This document shows, piece by piece, positions 9,084-20,773 of a stretch of DNA of 64,000 nt. Where the stretch lies: NCBI RefSeq assembly GCF_000521865.1, contig NZ_JAME01000019.1, positions 28,538-92,537 on the forward strand. Direction: 5' to 3'. Made by a program: the position numbers and the translations under genes. Positions within the stretch are counted from its first letter, which is position 1. Every line of letters starts with the position of its first letter. The notes beneath the pieces were generated by a model. The model did no database searches. It was given only the letters and a program-made list of their open reading frames with translations, and was not told the DNA's origin. The DNA is from Roseivivax isoporae LMG 25204. GTDB taxonomy: Bacteria > Pseudomonadota > Alphaproteobacteria > Rhodobacterales > Rhodobacteraceae.

Positions 9084-10193
9084 ATGACCCGTATCGCGAC
9101 GCTGTTGCTCGCCCTGGCGCTCGTGGGGGCGTGCGGCGATACCGGCAACGACGACAAGAACCCGTTGCAGGAAGAGCCGACCGACCCCACCGATCCGGAA
9201 GACCCGGACGCCGAGCCTGATCCGGATCCGGATACCGACCCGGACACCGGCGAACCGATCGACAGCGACGGCCGCCTGCCCCCGGGCACCGCGAGCCCCA
9301 CGCCGACCGAGGGCATCTTCCGCAAGGAGCCGCTCGACGAGGAGGCCGGCAACGGCTTTGCCCGCGAGCTGAGCTACGACGGCGACAGCGACACGTTCTT
9401 CGTGCAGGGCCTCGCCTTCGACGGCGACCAGCCGGACGGCGCCGCGTTCTCGCGGTCGGCCCTCGGCAGCCTGACGAGCGCGGGTTCGCCCGGCCAGGCC
9501 TTCGCGCTCTACGAGGCGCCGATCACCAATCCCGACTTCTTCACCGGCGAACAGATCGGCCAGTTCCAGCACCGCGCGCTCTACGGCGTGGGCGACGACA
9601 CCGAGTTCGCGATCGTGCGGACCGGCAGCTACGTACCCTACGGCTTCGGCGGTTTCGTCTACCAGCGCGACGGCGACGTGGTGCTGCCGACCGAAGGCCA
9701 GGCGGTCTATCGCGGACTCTACGGCGGCCTGCGCGACTTTGACGGCGCGGGTGGCCTCGAGTCGGTGTCGGGCGACGCGCAGGTCACCATCGACTTCGGC
9801 GGGTTCCAGGGCAATTGCGAGGGCGCACGCTGCGCCGACGCGGTCAGCGGCTTCATCGCCAACCGCCGCGTCTACGACGCCTCCGGCCAGGAGGTGACGT
9901 CGGACATCCTGACCGCCATCAACGAGGATCAGGGCACCGCGCTGACCAGGCTGCCGACGCTCAACATGCGCGTCGGTCCGGGCGTGCTCGACGCCAACGG
10001 CGAGATCACGGGCGAGATCGATTCGATCGTGGACGGCACCGCCTTCGAGACGGGGAACTATTACGCGATCATGTCGGGCGACCACACGTCGGGCGGCGAG
10101 ATCGTGGGCATCGTGGTGGTCGAGGCGACGGATCCGCGCTTCGAGGGGTCGGTCACGGTGCGCGAGACCGGCGGTTTCATTGTGGACCGATAA
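9084..10193 (+). CDS. Surface-type lipoprotein with TbpB-like C-terminal barrel, putative Slam substrate
   Basis: This 369-residue protein begins with a lipoprotein signal ([17 protein letters not shown], lipobox VGAC, lipidated Cys17). A very acidic linker of about 40 residues, mostly Asp, Pro and Glu, looks like a flexible surface tether. The C-terminal half is Gly-rich beta sequence ending in [24 protein letters not shown], which resembles the last strands of the TbpB-like barrels on Slam-translocated lipoproteins (GTFYGP...GG pattern). A small disulfide loop, NCEGARCAD, is present. The next gene, 21 bases downstream, is a Slam-like TPR-barrel protein. The lipoprotein call is firm; surface export by the neighbour is inferred. 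The ligand is unknown. Confidence 0.75.
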   Translation: MTRIATLLLALALVGACGDTGNDDKNPLQEEPTDPTDPEDPDAEPDPDPDTDPDTGEPIDSDGRLPPGTASPTPTEGIFRKEPLDEEAGNGFARELSYDGDSDTFFVQGLAFDGDQPDGAAFSRSALGSLTSAGSPGQAFALYEAPITNPDFFTGEQIGQFQHRALYGVGDDTEFAIVRTGSYVPYGFGGFVYQRDGDVVLPTEGQAVYRGLYGGLRDFDGAGGLESVSGDAQVTIDFGGFQGNCEGARCADAVSGFIANRRVYDASGQEVTSDILTAINEDQGTALTRLPTLNMRVGPGVLDANGEITGEIDSIVDGTAFETGNYYAIMSGDHTSGGEIVGIVVVEATDPRFEGSVTVRETGGFIVDR

Positions 10194-10214
10194 CGCCCGG
10201 TAACGGGGGACATT

Positions 10215-11588
10215 GTGCGAGTAATCGATCCGGGCCTGCGGCGCATGGGCGCCGCGGCCCTTCTTTCCCTTCTGGCCGCGACGGCCGGCGCGCAGGACGT
10301 GGCGCTGTCGCCTGAGGAATTGCGCAGCGCGGCGGTGGCCCAGTTCGAACTGGGCCGCCCCGACCGCGCGCTGATCTATTCGGAGGGCCTCGTCCGGCGC
10401 GATCCGGACGATTTCGCCGCGCACCTGATCCGGGCGCGGGCGGCACGCGATCTCGGCCGGTTCGGACCCGCCGACGAGAGCGCGCGCGCCGCCTGGGCGC
10501 TCGCAGACACACCGTCCGAACGCTACGCCGCGGCGATGATGCGCGCCCGCGTGCTCTCCTCGCGGGGGGCGCGCACGCGCGCGCAGTTCTGGCTGCGCCG
10601 CGCCGCGCAGAACGCGCCGACCGACGCGGACCGGGCCCGCGCGGTGCGCGATTTCCGCTACGTGAAGGCGCGCAACCGCTGGTCGAGCGAGCTCAGCTTC
10701 TCGATCGCGCCGTCCTCGAACGTGAACGGCGGGTCGTCGAGCGACACGACCGAGTATTACGGCATCCCCTTCGAGCTGCAGGGGACGGCCAAGGCGCTGT
10801 CGGGCATCGAATTCGCGCTCGGCATCTCGACCACCTACACCCTGGTGGAACGGGAGCATGCCAAGACCGACATCCACCTGTCGGCCTTCCACCAGACCTA
10901 CACGCTGTCCGATGAGGCGCGTGACACCGCGCCGGATGTCGAGGGCTCCGACTTCGCGTATTCCTCGCTGTCCTTCGGGCTGACGCAGGACTGGCTGGCG
11001 CCCGGGCGGCGGCTCGGCGGCAGCGTCGGCGCGACACTCTCGCAGGGCTGGTATGGTGGCGACCCGCTGACCCGGACGGCGCGGCTGACAGGCTCCCTGC
11101 GCTATGTGCTCGGCCCCAAGCTCGTCGGCGAGGCGAGCCTCTCGCGCGACTGGCAGACCGGGCTCGGGGACCGCGAGGACGCGGACAGCTGGCGCGCGGC
11201 GCTGGGTGCCGTGACGGTCCTCGGACCGGGCCACAGGCTCGGCCTCGCGGTCTCGCGGCTCGAAAGCGTCTCGGACGCGGATTTCCTCGACTACGACCGC
11301 ACCGGCATCGACCTGACATTCTCGCTGGCCAAGCCGCTGCCGCTGCTCGACACCGCCGTGGGCTTCGGGCTCTCGGCCGCGCGCAAGCACCACGACGAGA
11401 CGACCTTCGGCCCCGACGGCCGCGAGGAGCACATCTACGGCGCCCGCGCGTCCTTCACGTTCAACGCGATCGACTATTACGGCTTCGCGCCGGTGCTGAC
11501 GCTGCGCGCGGACCGCACGGTCGCGAATATCGGGGTCTACGACAGCGAGGAATTCGGCATGGAAATCGGCATCCGCTCGCGCTTCTGA
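10215..11588 (+). CDS. Slam-like outer-membrane protein (TPR domain plus beta-barrel, DUF560 type)
   Basis: This 457-residue protein starts at a GTG preceded by GGGGGA. After a signal peptide (ending ATAGAQ) there is a helical TPR-like domain (about residues 30-150), then a hinge with [13 protein letters not shown], a pattern seen in surface lipoprotein assembly modulators. About 270 residues of amphipathic strands follow, ending in a C-terminal Phe (GIRSRF). Slam proteins move specific lipoproteins across the outer membrane and are usually encoded beside their substrate. Here the upstream gene is a lipoprotein with a suitable C-terminal barrel. An alternative is a general TPR porin without lipoprotein traffic. 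Confidence 0.75.
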   Translation: MRVIDPGLRRMGAAALLSLLAATAGAQDVALSPEELRSAAVAQFELGRPDRALIYSEGLVRRDPDDFAAHLIRARAARDLGRFGPADESARAAWALADTPSERYAAAMMRARVLSSRGARTRAQFWLRRAAQNAPTDADRARAVRDFRYVKARNRWSSELSFSIAPSSNVNGGSSSDTTEYYGIPFELQGTAKALSGIEFALGISTTYTLVEREHAKTDIHLSAFHQTYTLSDEARDTAPDVEGSDFAYSSLSFGLTQDWLAPGRRLGGSVGATLSQGWYGGDPLTRTARLTGSLRYVLGPKLVGEASLSRDWQTGLGDREDADSWRAALGAVTVLGPGHRLGLAVSRLESVSDADFLDYDRTGIDLTFSLAKPLPLLDTAVGFGLSAARKHHDETTFGPDGREEHIYGARASFTFNAIDYYGFAPVLTLRADRTVANIGVYDSEEFGMEIGIRSRF

Positions 11589-11665
11589 CCGCTCCGGCCG
11601 GGTCGACTTTGTCCGGCGCGCGTCTATCCTTGCGGCGACCGCGTACGAAAACCGGAAGGACATCC

Positions 11666-12100
11666 ATGTCGATCGAATACCTGCACACCATGGTCCGCGT
11701 GAAGGACCTCGACGCCTCCGTCGCGTTCTACAAGCTGCTGGGGCTGACCGAACGGCGCCGCATCGACAACGAGAAGGGCCGCTTCACGCTCGTCTTCCTC
11801 TGCCCGCCGGGCCAGGACGACGGCCACAACGACGTGGAGCTGACCTACAACTGGGACGGCGACGACGGCCTGCCGTCGGACAGCCGCCATTTCGGCCACC
11901 TCGCCTATCGCGTCGACGACATCTACGCGCTCTGCCAGACGCTGATGGACAACGGCGTGACCATCAACCGTCCGCCGCGCGACGGCCACATGGCATTCGT
12001 CCGCTCGCCCGACAACGTGTCGGTGGAGCTTCTGCAGAAAGGCGACGCCAAGCCGCCGCAGGAGCCCTGGGCGAGCATGGAAAATACCGGGCATTGGTAG
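11666..12100 (+). CDS. gloA: Glyoxalase I / VOC-family lactoylglutathione lyase
   Basis: This 144-residue protein has two VOC beta-alpha-beta-beta-beta modules. The four metal ligands expected for glyoxalase I are visible: His in YLHTMVRV, Glu in VELTYNW, His in FGHLAYRV and Glu in VSVELLQKG. The LHTMVRV...VELTYNW pattern matches bacterial GloA closely, so it probably isomerises the methylglyoxal-glutathione hemithioacetal. The start is set by GGAAGGA seven bases upstream. The next gene overlaps its 3' end by seven bases. Confidence 0.88.
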   Translation: MSIEYLHTMVRVKDLDASVAFYKLLGLTERRRIDNEKGRFTLVFLCPPGQDDGHNDVELTYNWDGDDGLPSDSRHFGHLAYRVDDIYALCQTLMDNGVTINRPPRDGHMAFVRSPDNVSVELLQKGDAKPPQEPWASMENTGHW

Positions 12101-12837
12101 GCCGGCTCGGCCTTTCCGCGCTCTTCGGCGCAACGCTCTGGGCCGCACCGCTCGCGGCCCAGAGCACCGAGTGCCGGCTCGCGCTGCTCCTCGCGCTCGA
12201 CGTCTCCTCCTCGGTCGACGACCGCGAATACACGCTTCAGAAGGACGGGCTGGCCGCCGCGCTGGCCGATCCGGACGTGCGGCGCGCGATCCTCGACGGC
12301 GCGGGCACCGTCGCCCTGTCGATCTACGAGTGGAGCGGGCGACGCCAGTCCGAGGTCATCCAGGACTGGGTGATCCTTGCCGACGACGCCGCGATCGACG
12401 CGGTGGTGGCGCGGCTTCTCGCGACGCCGCGCACGCAGACCCGCTTCCCCACGGCCATGGGCTACGCGCTGGGCTACGGTGCCGCGCTTCTCGACAGGGC
12501 GCCCGACTGCCTGCGGCAGGTCATCGACGTCTCGGGCGACGGCGTCACCAATGACGGCTTCGGCCCGGACCTCGCCTACCGGCACTTCCCCTTCGAGGAC
12601 ATCACCGTGAACGGGCTCGCCGTGCTCGGCGCCGATCCCGAGGTCGACACCTATTACCGCGACATCGTGCGCCACGGCCCCGGCGCCTTCGTCGAATTCG
12701 CCGACGGCTATGCCGGGTTCCGCAACGCGATGACGCGCAAGCTCTTCCGCGAGACCAACGACCTCGTCATCGGGACGCCGTCGGGGCATCCTCCCGAGGC
12801 GCCGGCCGACCGGGCCGGCGACGCCGGAAAATCCTGA
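12094..12837 (+). CDS. Exported DUF1194 (von Willebrand A-like) protein
   Basis: This 247-residue protein has a signal peptide (GLSALFGATLWAAPLAAQS) and a vWA-like fold. The MIDAS-like motif DVSSSVDD lies at about residues 38-45 and a second acidic motif, DVSGDG, at about 144. Members are found mostly in alphaproteobacteria and have no established function; metal-dependent protein binding in the periplasm is the usual guess. The only sensible start is a TTG at 12094 inside the last codons of gloA, which implies translational coupling. No alternative ATG or GTG would retain the signal peptide. Confidence 0.82.
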   Translation: MVGRLGLSALFGATLWAAPLAAQSTECRLALLLALDVSSSVDDREYTLQKDGLAAALADPDVRRAILDGAGTVALSIYEWSGRRQSEVIQDWVILADDAAIDAVVARLLATPRTQTRFPTAMGYALGYGAALLDRAPDCLRQVIDVSGDGVTNDGFGPDLAYRHFPFEDITVNGLAVLGADPEVDTYYRDIVRHGPGAFVEFADGYAGFRNAMTRKLFRETNDLVIGTPSGHPPEAPADRAGDAGKS

Positions 12838-12846
12838 GCGCCGTCT

Positions 12847-15708
12847 TCAGAACACGAAATCGTCGGCATCGAGACGGGCGGCACCCGCCGCCGGGTCCCA
12901 TGCCCGGTCGATGCGCAGCGTGTCGCCGTCGACCGACACGAAGGCGTGCCCGCGTGCATCGCCGGTCACCCGGAGCGCGGCCCAGGAAGTGTGCCAGCCC
13001 GACAGGTCGATGCGGTCGACCCCCTGCTCGAAATCGATGATCCGGTCGGTCGCACCGTCGCGCCCGAGAAAGACGAAGAGGTCGGCGCCCGCGTCCCCCC
13101 GCATCTGCTCGGCGCCTCCCGCGTCGACGATCACGTCCGCGCCGGCACGGCCGTCGCCGCGGACGCCCGGCGCAAGATGCAGCGCGTCGTTGCCCGCCCC
13201 CCCAAGCACGCGCTCGATCCCGGCAAAGGTGTCGCCCCGCGCGATGCCGGTGCCGCCCGCCGCGTCCTGCATGTGGATCACGAGGTCCGCCGCCCCCTTG
13301 TACTGCACGAGATCGTAGCCCGCGCCGCCGTCGAAATGGTCGGCGCCCGCCGAGCCCACGAAGCGGTCGTTGCCCGCCCCGCCCGACATCCAGTCGTTGG
13401 TGGGCGACCCCGCGAGGCTGTCGTCGCCGGAGGTGCCCTCGCTCAGGACGTAGAAGACCGGGCCCGACCCGATCTCGCCGCCCGCGTCCTCGGGTTCGGG
13501 CGCGAGGCGGATGTCGCCGAAGCCGATCCGCGGTGCCGCGGCCGCCACGTCCCACATGTCCTGCAGGATCAGCCGGTCGCCGCCGAACGCCACCAGCAGG
13601 TCGTCGCCGCCCGTGCGCGAGAACACGACCTGCGCCTCGGCATGGATGCCCTGCGCGCTGAGGTCGAGCAGGTCCTCGCCCGGTTCGAAATCGGTGATGA
13701 CGTCGATGGCGCCGCCATCGGACCAGAAGCTGAAGAAATCGCTGTCCGCGCCGCCGCTGATCGTGTCGGGACCGGCCCCGTCGCGGATGAAGTCGTCTCC
13801 GCCGAGCGCCTCGATCCGGTCGCCGGCCGCGCTGCGCGGCGTGCCGTTCCGGCCGACGAAGGCGAGGTCGATGTGGTCGTAGCCCTCCCTCCCGACGACA
13901 TGGTTGCCGGTCAGCTCGGGGCTCTGCTCGGGCTCCGGCTGCGGCTCGGGCTCGGGTGCCGGTGCGGGCGCCGCCGGTTCGGGCGTCTCCGCAGCCGGCG
14001 GCGTCGGGTCCACCACCACCGGCGGGGTATCGGGCGCGCCGTCCTCGGTGTCGCGCGGATGGGCGTCTAGAAAGGCGCGCACCGCGTCGTGGCGCGCGGT
14101 CTCGTCGTCGAGATGGCGCAACGAGCCCCAGCTGCCCCATTTCGACGGGCCCGCAACCTCGACGAAGCTGTTGAAGAGCGTGCCGCCCGCGGCGACCCAG
14201 CCCTCCAGCAGCTCCTCGTAGAGCGTGCCCATGCCGGCGCTGTAGTTCAGGTGCACGAAGAAGTCGGTGAGCGTGGCGTCGTTCACCGCGTCGCCCAAGG
14301 CGACCACGTGCGTGCCGCCCTCGTACATCACGAGGTCGAGCCCGTACCGCTCGGCGACCCGCGCATGGTAGGCGAAGGTTTCGAAGAGCTCGGCGAGGCT
14401 GCCAGAGGGATCGCCCGTCACCGACCCGTCGCGGAGCTCGCGGATGGCAAGGTCGGTCGCGACGTCGAAGCGGTGCTCGGCCAGGTAGGCGTCGCGCGCG
14501 GCCCCGCTCAGCCCCTGCGCCCGGGCCGCGGCGGTGGCCGCCGCGGCGCTCTCCGCGATCCAGCCGCGGACGGCGTCGAGCTTCGCGCTGCCGAGCGGGC
14601 CGCCGAAATAGCCGGTGACCGCGTAGGCGTCGAACCGCGTGTGCGGCGCGGCGTGGCCCTGCGCCACGTAGGCCGGCGCCTCGAGCATCGAGGCCTCGAG
14701 CCCCGGCCAGCCGGTATGGGTGGCGATGGTCTTGACCAGCCGGTCGCCCTGGCCGGCGTAGACCGCGTCGAGTATCGCGGCCATCTCGGAGGCGCGCGCG
14801 CCATATTCCTGCATCCAGCCGTCGCCCAGGTCCCGGCCGAAGCGCACCCGCGCATCGGCGGCGGAATCGCGCGCCTGCTCGAACATGAAGTTCCAGACCT
14901 CGTTCGAGAACTCGAAATGCGCCCGGAGGTCCGGATCGAGCGTGTCGCGCACATAGGTCGCGAAGGCGCGGATATAGGCGTCGTCGGCGTCGTGGGGGAT
15001 GTTGAACCAGGGATCGGACCCGGTCTGGTTGGCGAGCGCCACCATCACCTCGACCGGCGCGCCGCGGCTGTAGGTGAAGGACGACGCGGTCGGGCGGTCC
15101 TCCCAGTGCGCGAGATCGGAATTGTTGGTCTGCATCCAGTCCATGAAGCGCAGCGCATGCGCGTCCTCGATCACCTCGAGCCAGCGCGGGTTGAAGATCG
15201 CGCCCGCGTCGTGGGCGGCTGCGTGGTCCTCCTTGACCAGCGCGATGTTGCGCAGGTGGTCGCCGGTGCCCGCGGGATCGGTCGCGGTGATGCGCACCGC
15301 CACGAGCCCGCTGCCCGTCGGCGTGTAGTCGAAGCGGATCTTGCCGTCGGACCGGGTGACATTGGTGCCGCCCAGGATGTCGATGCGGCCCGCGCCGTCA
15401 TAGGTCAACCGGTAGCGGCCGGCCGTGTAGTCCGCGTCGGCCGGCATCTCGGTCAGCACGAAGGATTCGACCGCGACGATTCCCTGCGGCATCCGCGTCA
15501 GGTAGCCGTCGGCGTCGAGGAGCCCGCCGCGCTCCATCTGCTCGAAGCTCAACGCCCCCCAGGTCCCCGCGGAATGGCCGATCCATTCGCGCGCAGTCTT
15601 GAACAGGTTGAGGAACGGTTGCGCGGGGGACCAGTCGCTGATCCCGTTCAGTCCGAAGGCAAGGCCGGGACGGTCGGTGGTGGTCGGCACGGGGGGCGTC
15701 TCCTTCAT
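12847..15708 (-). CDS. Secreted glycoside hydrolase-like RTX (calcium-binding repeat) protein
   Basis: This 953-residue protein has two parts. Residues about 15-550 look like a clan-A-type TIM-barrel glycosidase: FEFSNEVWNF places an Asn-Glu pair at 269-270 (possible acid/base), and Glu463 in MYEGGTHV is a possible nucleophile. A Pro/Glu-rich linker (about 560-598) leads to a C-terminal region with hemolysin-type nonapeptides such as GGAGNDRFVG and FDGGAGYDLV, which bind calcium and usually mark type I secretion. No signal peptide is present, as expected, and no T1SS genes are nearby. The start at 15708 has a weak GAGGA 12 bases upstream. The substrate is unknown. Confidence 0.8.
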   Translation of the reverse strand: MKETPPVPTTTDRPGLAFGLNGISDWSPAQPFLNLFKTAREWIGHSAGTWGALSFEQMERGGLLDADGYLTRMPQGIVAVESFVLTEMPADADYTAGRYRLTYDGAGRIDILGGTNVTRSDGKIRFDYTPTGSGLVAVRITATDPAGTGDHLRNIALVKEDHAAAHDAGAIFNPRWLEVIEDAHALRFMDWMQTNNSDLAHWEDRPTASSFTYSRGAPVEVMVALANQTGSDPWFNIPHDADDAYIRAFATYVRDTLDPDLRAHFEFSNEVWNFMFEQARDSAADARVRFGRDLGDGWMQEYGARASEMAAILDAVYAGQGDRLVKTIATHTGWPGLEASMLEAPAYVAQGHAAPHTRFDAYAVTGYFGGPLGSAKLDAVRGWIAESAAAATAAARAQGLSGAARDAYLAEHRFDVATDLAIRELRDGSVTGDPSGSLAELFETFAYHARVAERYGLDLVMYEGGTHVVALGDAVNDATLTDFFVHLNYSAGMGTLYEELLEGWVAAGGTLFNSFVEVAGPSKWGSWGSLRHLDDETARHDAVRAFLDAHPRDTEDGAPDTPPVVVDPTPPAAETPEPAAPAPAPEPEPQPEPEQSPELTGNHVVGREGYDHIDLAFVGRNGTPRSAAGDRIEALGGDDFIRDGAGPDTISGGADSDFFSFWSDGGAIDVITDFEPGEDLLDLSAQGIHAEAQVVFSRTGGDDLLVAFGGDRLILQDMWDVAAAAPRIGFGDIRLAPEPEDAGGEIGSGPVFYVLSEGTSGDDSLAGSPTNDWMSGGAGNDRFVGSAGADHFDGGAGYDLVQYKGAADLVIHMQDAAGGTGIARGDTFAGIERVLGGAGNDALHLAPGVRGDGRAGADVIVDAGGAEQMRGDAGADLFVFLGRDGATDRIIDFEQGVDRIDLSGWHTSWAALRVTGDARGHAFVSVDGDTLRIDRAWDPAAGAARLDADDFVF

Positions 15709-15714
15709 GCGTGA

Positions 15715-18519
<2,805 letters not shown>

Positions 18520-18532
18520 CGGAGGCACCAGC

Positions 18533-18931
18533 ATGTCCGAGCTGCCCGAATATTACTTCCGGGTGCGCGACAACGGCGCGGCGGTCTTCCGGCTCGACCC
18601 CGAGAACCGCCAGCGGCGGATCGAGATGGAGCAGATCGCGGTCGTGAACGTCCGCAGCGGCGAGGTGAAGCCGCAGGGCCACCGGGCGCTGACCGACCGC
18701 GACCGCGCCGAGATCGACGCCTGGCTCGCGGAACGCCGCGCGCTCGTCGAGATGCGCGAGATGGACGACATCCTGCGCGCGGTCGACACGCTGAACCACA
18801 CCGCGCACTGGGCGCAGGCGCGCGCGAGCGACGAACAGCTCGAGATGGTGACGGACGCGCTGCTCCTTGCCATGCACGACCTGCGCACGGTGCTTGTGCG
18901 CCGCAAGGCCGACCGGCTGACGCGGGACTGA
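18533..18931 (+). CDS. Conserved cytoplasmic protein of unknown function
   Basis: This 132-residue soluble protein follows the aminotransferase by 13 bases, with GGAGG seven bases before its ATG, so the two are probably one operon. It begins MSELPEYYFRVRDNGAAVFRLD, a beta-rich segment. A helical C-terminal half follows with charged residues (ALTDRDRAEIDAWLAERR). There are no signal peptide, membrane segments or catalytic motifs. I do not recognise a characterised family; a small DNA- or protein-binding accessory is possible but unsupported. Confidence 0.75.
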   Translation: MSELPEYYFRVRDNGAAVFRLDPENRQRRIEMEQIAVVNVRSGEVKPQGHRALTDRDRAEIDAWLAERRALVEMREMDDILRAVDTLNHTAHWAQARASDEQLEMVTDALLLAMHDLRTVLVRRKADRLTRD

Positions 18932-18937
18932 CCGCCG

Positions 18938-19918
18938 TCAGAGCCCCCGCGCCCAGGTCACGATGCGTTCGACCAGCGGCGCCGTCAGGCGCGGCGACAG
19001 GATGTCCCCGGCGATCACGTGCGCGTAGGGATCGTCGCCCTCCGCGGTCTCGACCCGCTCGACCTCGACCGGCCCGCCCCAGGCGCCTGCCACGGCTTCG
19101 GTCGCGCGCGCGTCGACGACGCGGTCGTCGGGCGAGAACAGGAAGAGCGCCGGCACCGTGATGGCGGAATGGTCGAGCCCGCGCGCCACCGCGACGGACG
19201 CCGCCATGGGCAGCACCGACACCGTCGGGTAGCGCGTGGTCCAGTAGCGCGCCTGGGCCTCGTTCACGGGGGTGAAGCCACGCTCGCGCCCGGCGACGAG
19301 CGGTCCCCACCAGCGCACGCCGGGCCAGGTCAGGATCCGCGCGGCCTCGGCCTTCACGCGGTAATTGGGCGAGATCAGCGCCATCCCCGCGACGTCCCGC
19401 CCCATGTCCGGATCGGCGGCGGCCAGGGTGGCGAGCGTCGCGCCGGTCGAGGTGGCGATCACCAGCACGCGCTCGCCCGTCGCGCGCCCGATCGCCAGCG
19501 CCTCGGCGGTGTCGTGCATCCAGTCGGCAAGGGCGGGCTCGGCCATGGCTGCGCCGGTCCGGCCGTGCCCGGCGAGCCGGGTGTAGAAGAGGTTCGCGCC
19601 GAGCGCCTCGGCCACGTGATCGGGCAGCGGGCGAACCTCCTCGGAGGTGGCGGAGAAGCCGTGCAGGTAGACCACCGACAGGGGTGTCCGCGCGCCGGGC
19701 GCGCCGGCCCAGACCATGCGTTTCCGGGTGCCGGGCACGATGTCGTCGAACGCGGCCTCTTCCTCCGCGAGATAGGCGTCGATGCCGGCCTCGAGGCGCG
19801 CGGCGTCGAAGCTCACGTCGACCTCGCGCGGCTCGCGGGGCGCCACGACCCAGAAGACCGCGAGGATTGCGGCCAGCGCCAGCAGCGCCCGCCCGGTCCA
19901 TCGCAGGATCCCGCGCAT
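18938..19918 (-). CDS. Membrane-anchored alpha/beta hydrolase
   Basis: This 326-residue protein has an N-terminal hydrophobic anchor (ILRWTGRALLALAAILAVFWVVA) followed by an alpha/beta-hydrolase domain. The oxyanion strand is VVYLHGFSATSEE and the nucleophile elbow is IATSTGATLATL (Ser in T-S-T-G). The acid is probably in LFLFSPDDRVVD and the histidine in DPYAHVIAGD. It is likely a carboxylesterase or lipase facing the periplasm. The ATG at 19918 is chosen over a GTG five codons upstream because GAGGAGGGGTGGC lies directly before it. The substrate is unknown. Confidence 0.85.
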   Translation of the reverse strand: MRGILRWTGRALLALAAILAVFWVVAPREPREVDVSFDAARLEAGIDAYLAEEEAAFDDIVPGTRKRMVWAGAPGARTPLSVVYLHGFSATSEEVRPLPDHVAEALGANLFYTRLAGHGRTGAAMAEPALADWMHDTAEALAIGRATGERVLVIATSTGATLATLAAADPDMGRDVAGMALISPNYRVKAEAARILTWPGVRWWGPLVAGRERGFTPVNEAQARYWTTRYPTVSVLPMAASVAVARGLDHSAITVPALFLFSPDDRVVDARATEAVAGAWGGPVEVERVETAEGDDPYAHVIAGDILSPRLTAPLVERIVTWARGL

Positions 19919-19952
19919 GCCACCCCTCCTCACCTCCGCCGCGCCCGACCGC

Positions 19953-20693
19953 TCATCCGCCGACCTCGACCACCGCGCGCTCGATGAGCGACAGGCAGGC
20001 AGGGTCCGAGAAGCGGTGGTCGGCGCCCTTGACCAGCGTCAGGCGCACGTCGTCGCCCGCGATCCGCTCGAGCAGGCGCAGCGGCACGTCGGGGGCGACC
20101 GCCTCGTCCTCGGTGCCCTGCATCAGCCGCACCGGGAACGGCATCGCAAGCGTGTCCCGCAGCACGAGGTGACGCCGCCCGTCCTCGATCAGGCGGCGCG
20201 TGACGATGTAGGGCTCGCCGTAGCCGGACGGCAGCGCCACCTGCCCGTCCTCCTCGATGGTGCGGCGCTGCTCCGCGCTGAACCCCGCCCAGAAACTGTC
20301 CTCGGTGAAATCGGGCGCCGCGGCGATGCCGACGAAACCCGCCACGCGGGCGAGCCGCCGCGTCAGCAGGCAGCCGATCCAGCCGCCCATGGACGACCCG
20401 ACCAGCACCACGGGGCCCGCGGTCGCATGCGCGATCACCGCCTGCGCGTCGTCCGCCCAGTCACCGATGCAGCCCTCCTCGAACACGCCGCCCGAACGGC
20501 CATGGCCGGAATAGTCGAGCCGCAGGAACGCGCTCCCGCGCGCCCGCGCCCAGGCCTCGAGGTGAACCGCCTTCGTGCCCTCCATGTCCGACTTGTAGCC
20601 GGGCAGGAACACGGTGCAGGGGCCCCGCCCCTCGGTCAGCGCGTATGCGAGCCGCGTGCCCCGCGGTCCGTCCAGATAGGTGATCTCGCCCAT
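19953..20693 (-). CDS. Soluble alpha/beta hydrolase (ABHD10-like)
   Basis: This 246-residue protein has TVFLPGYKSDMEGTKA (oxyanion region), LRLDYSGHGRSGG and the nucleophile elbow GSSMGGW; the acid is in GTEDEAV and the histidine in GADHRFSD. There is no signal peptide. The layout resembles mitochondrial ABHD10, a thioesterase/glucuronide esterase, and many alphaproteobacteria have such a gene. GGGAGCGG precedes the start. It lies 34 bases before the membrane-anchored hydrolase, so the two may be co-transcribed. Confidence 0.87.
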   Translation of the reverse strand: MGEITYLDGPRGTRLAYALTEGRGPCTVFLPGYKSDMEGTKAVHLEAWARARGSAFLRLDYSGHGRSGGVFEEGCIGDWADDAQAVIAHATAGPVVLVGSSMGGWIGCLLTRRLARVAGFVGIAAAPDFTEDSFWAGFSAEQRRTIEEDGQVALPSGYGEPYIVTRRLIEDGRRHLVLRDTLAMPFPVRLMQGTEDEAVAPDVPLRLLERIAGDDVRLTLVKGADHRFSDPACLSLIERAVVEVGG

Positions 20694-20773
20694 GTCCGCT
20701 CCCTGCCCGTTGCCGCGCGAGAGTGCCAAGGGCCGGCGCGGGTTTCCAGTCCCGACGCCGCGCGGCCGGGCCG

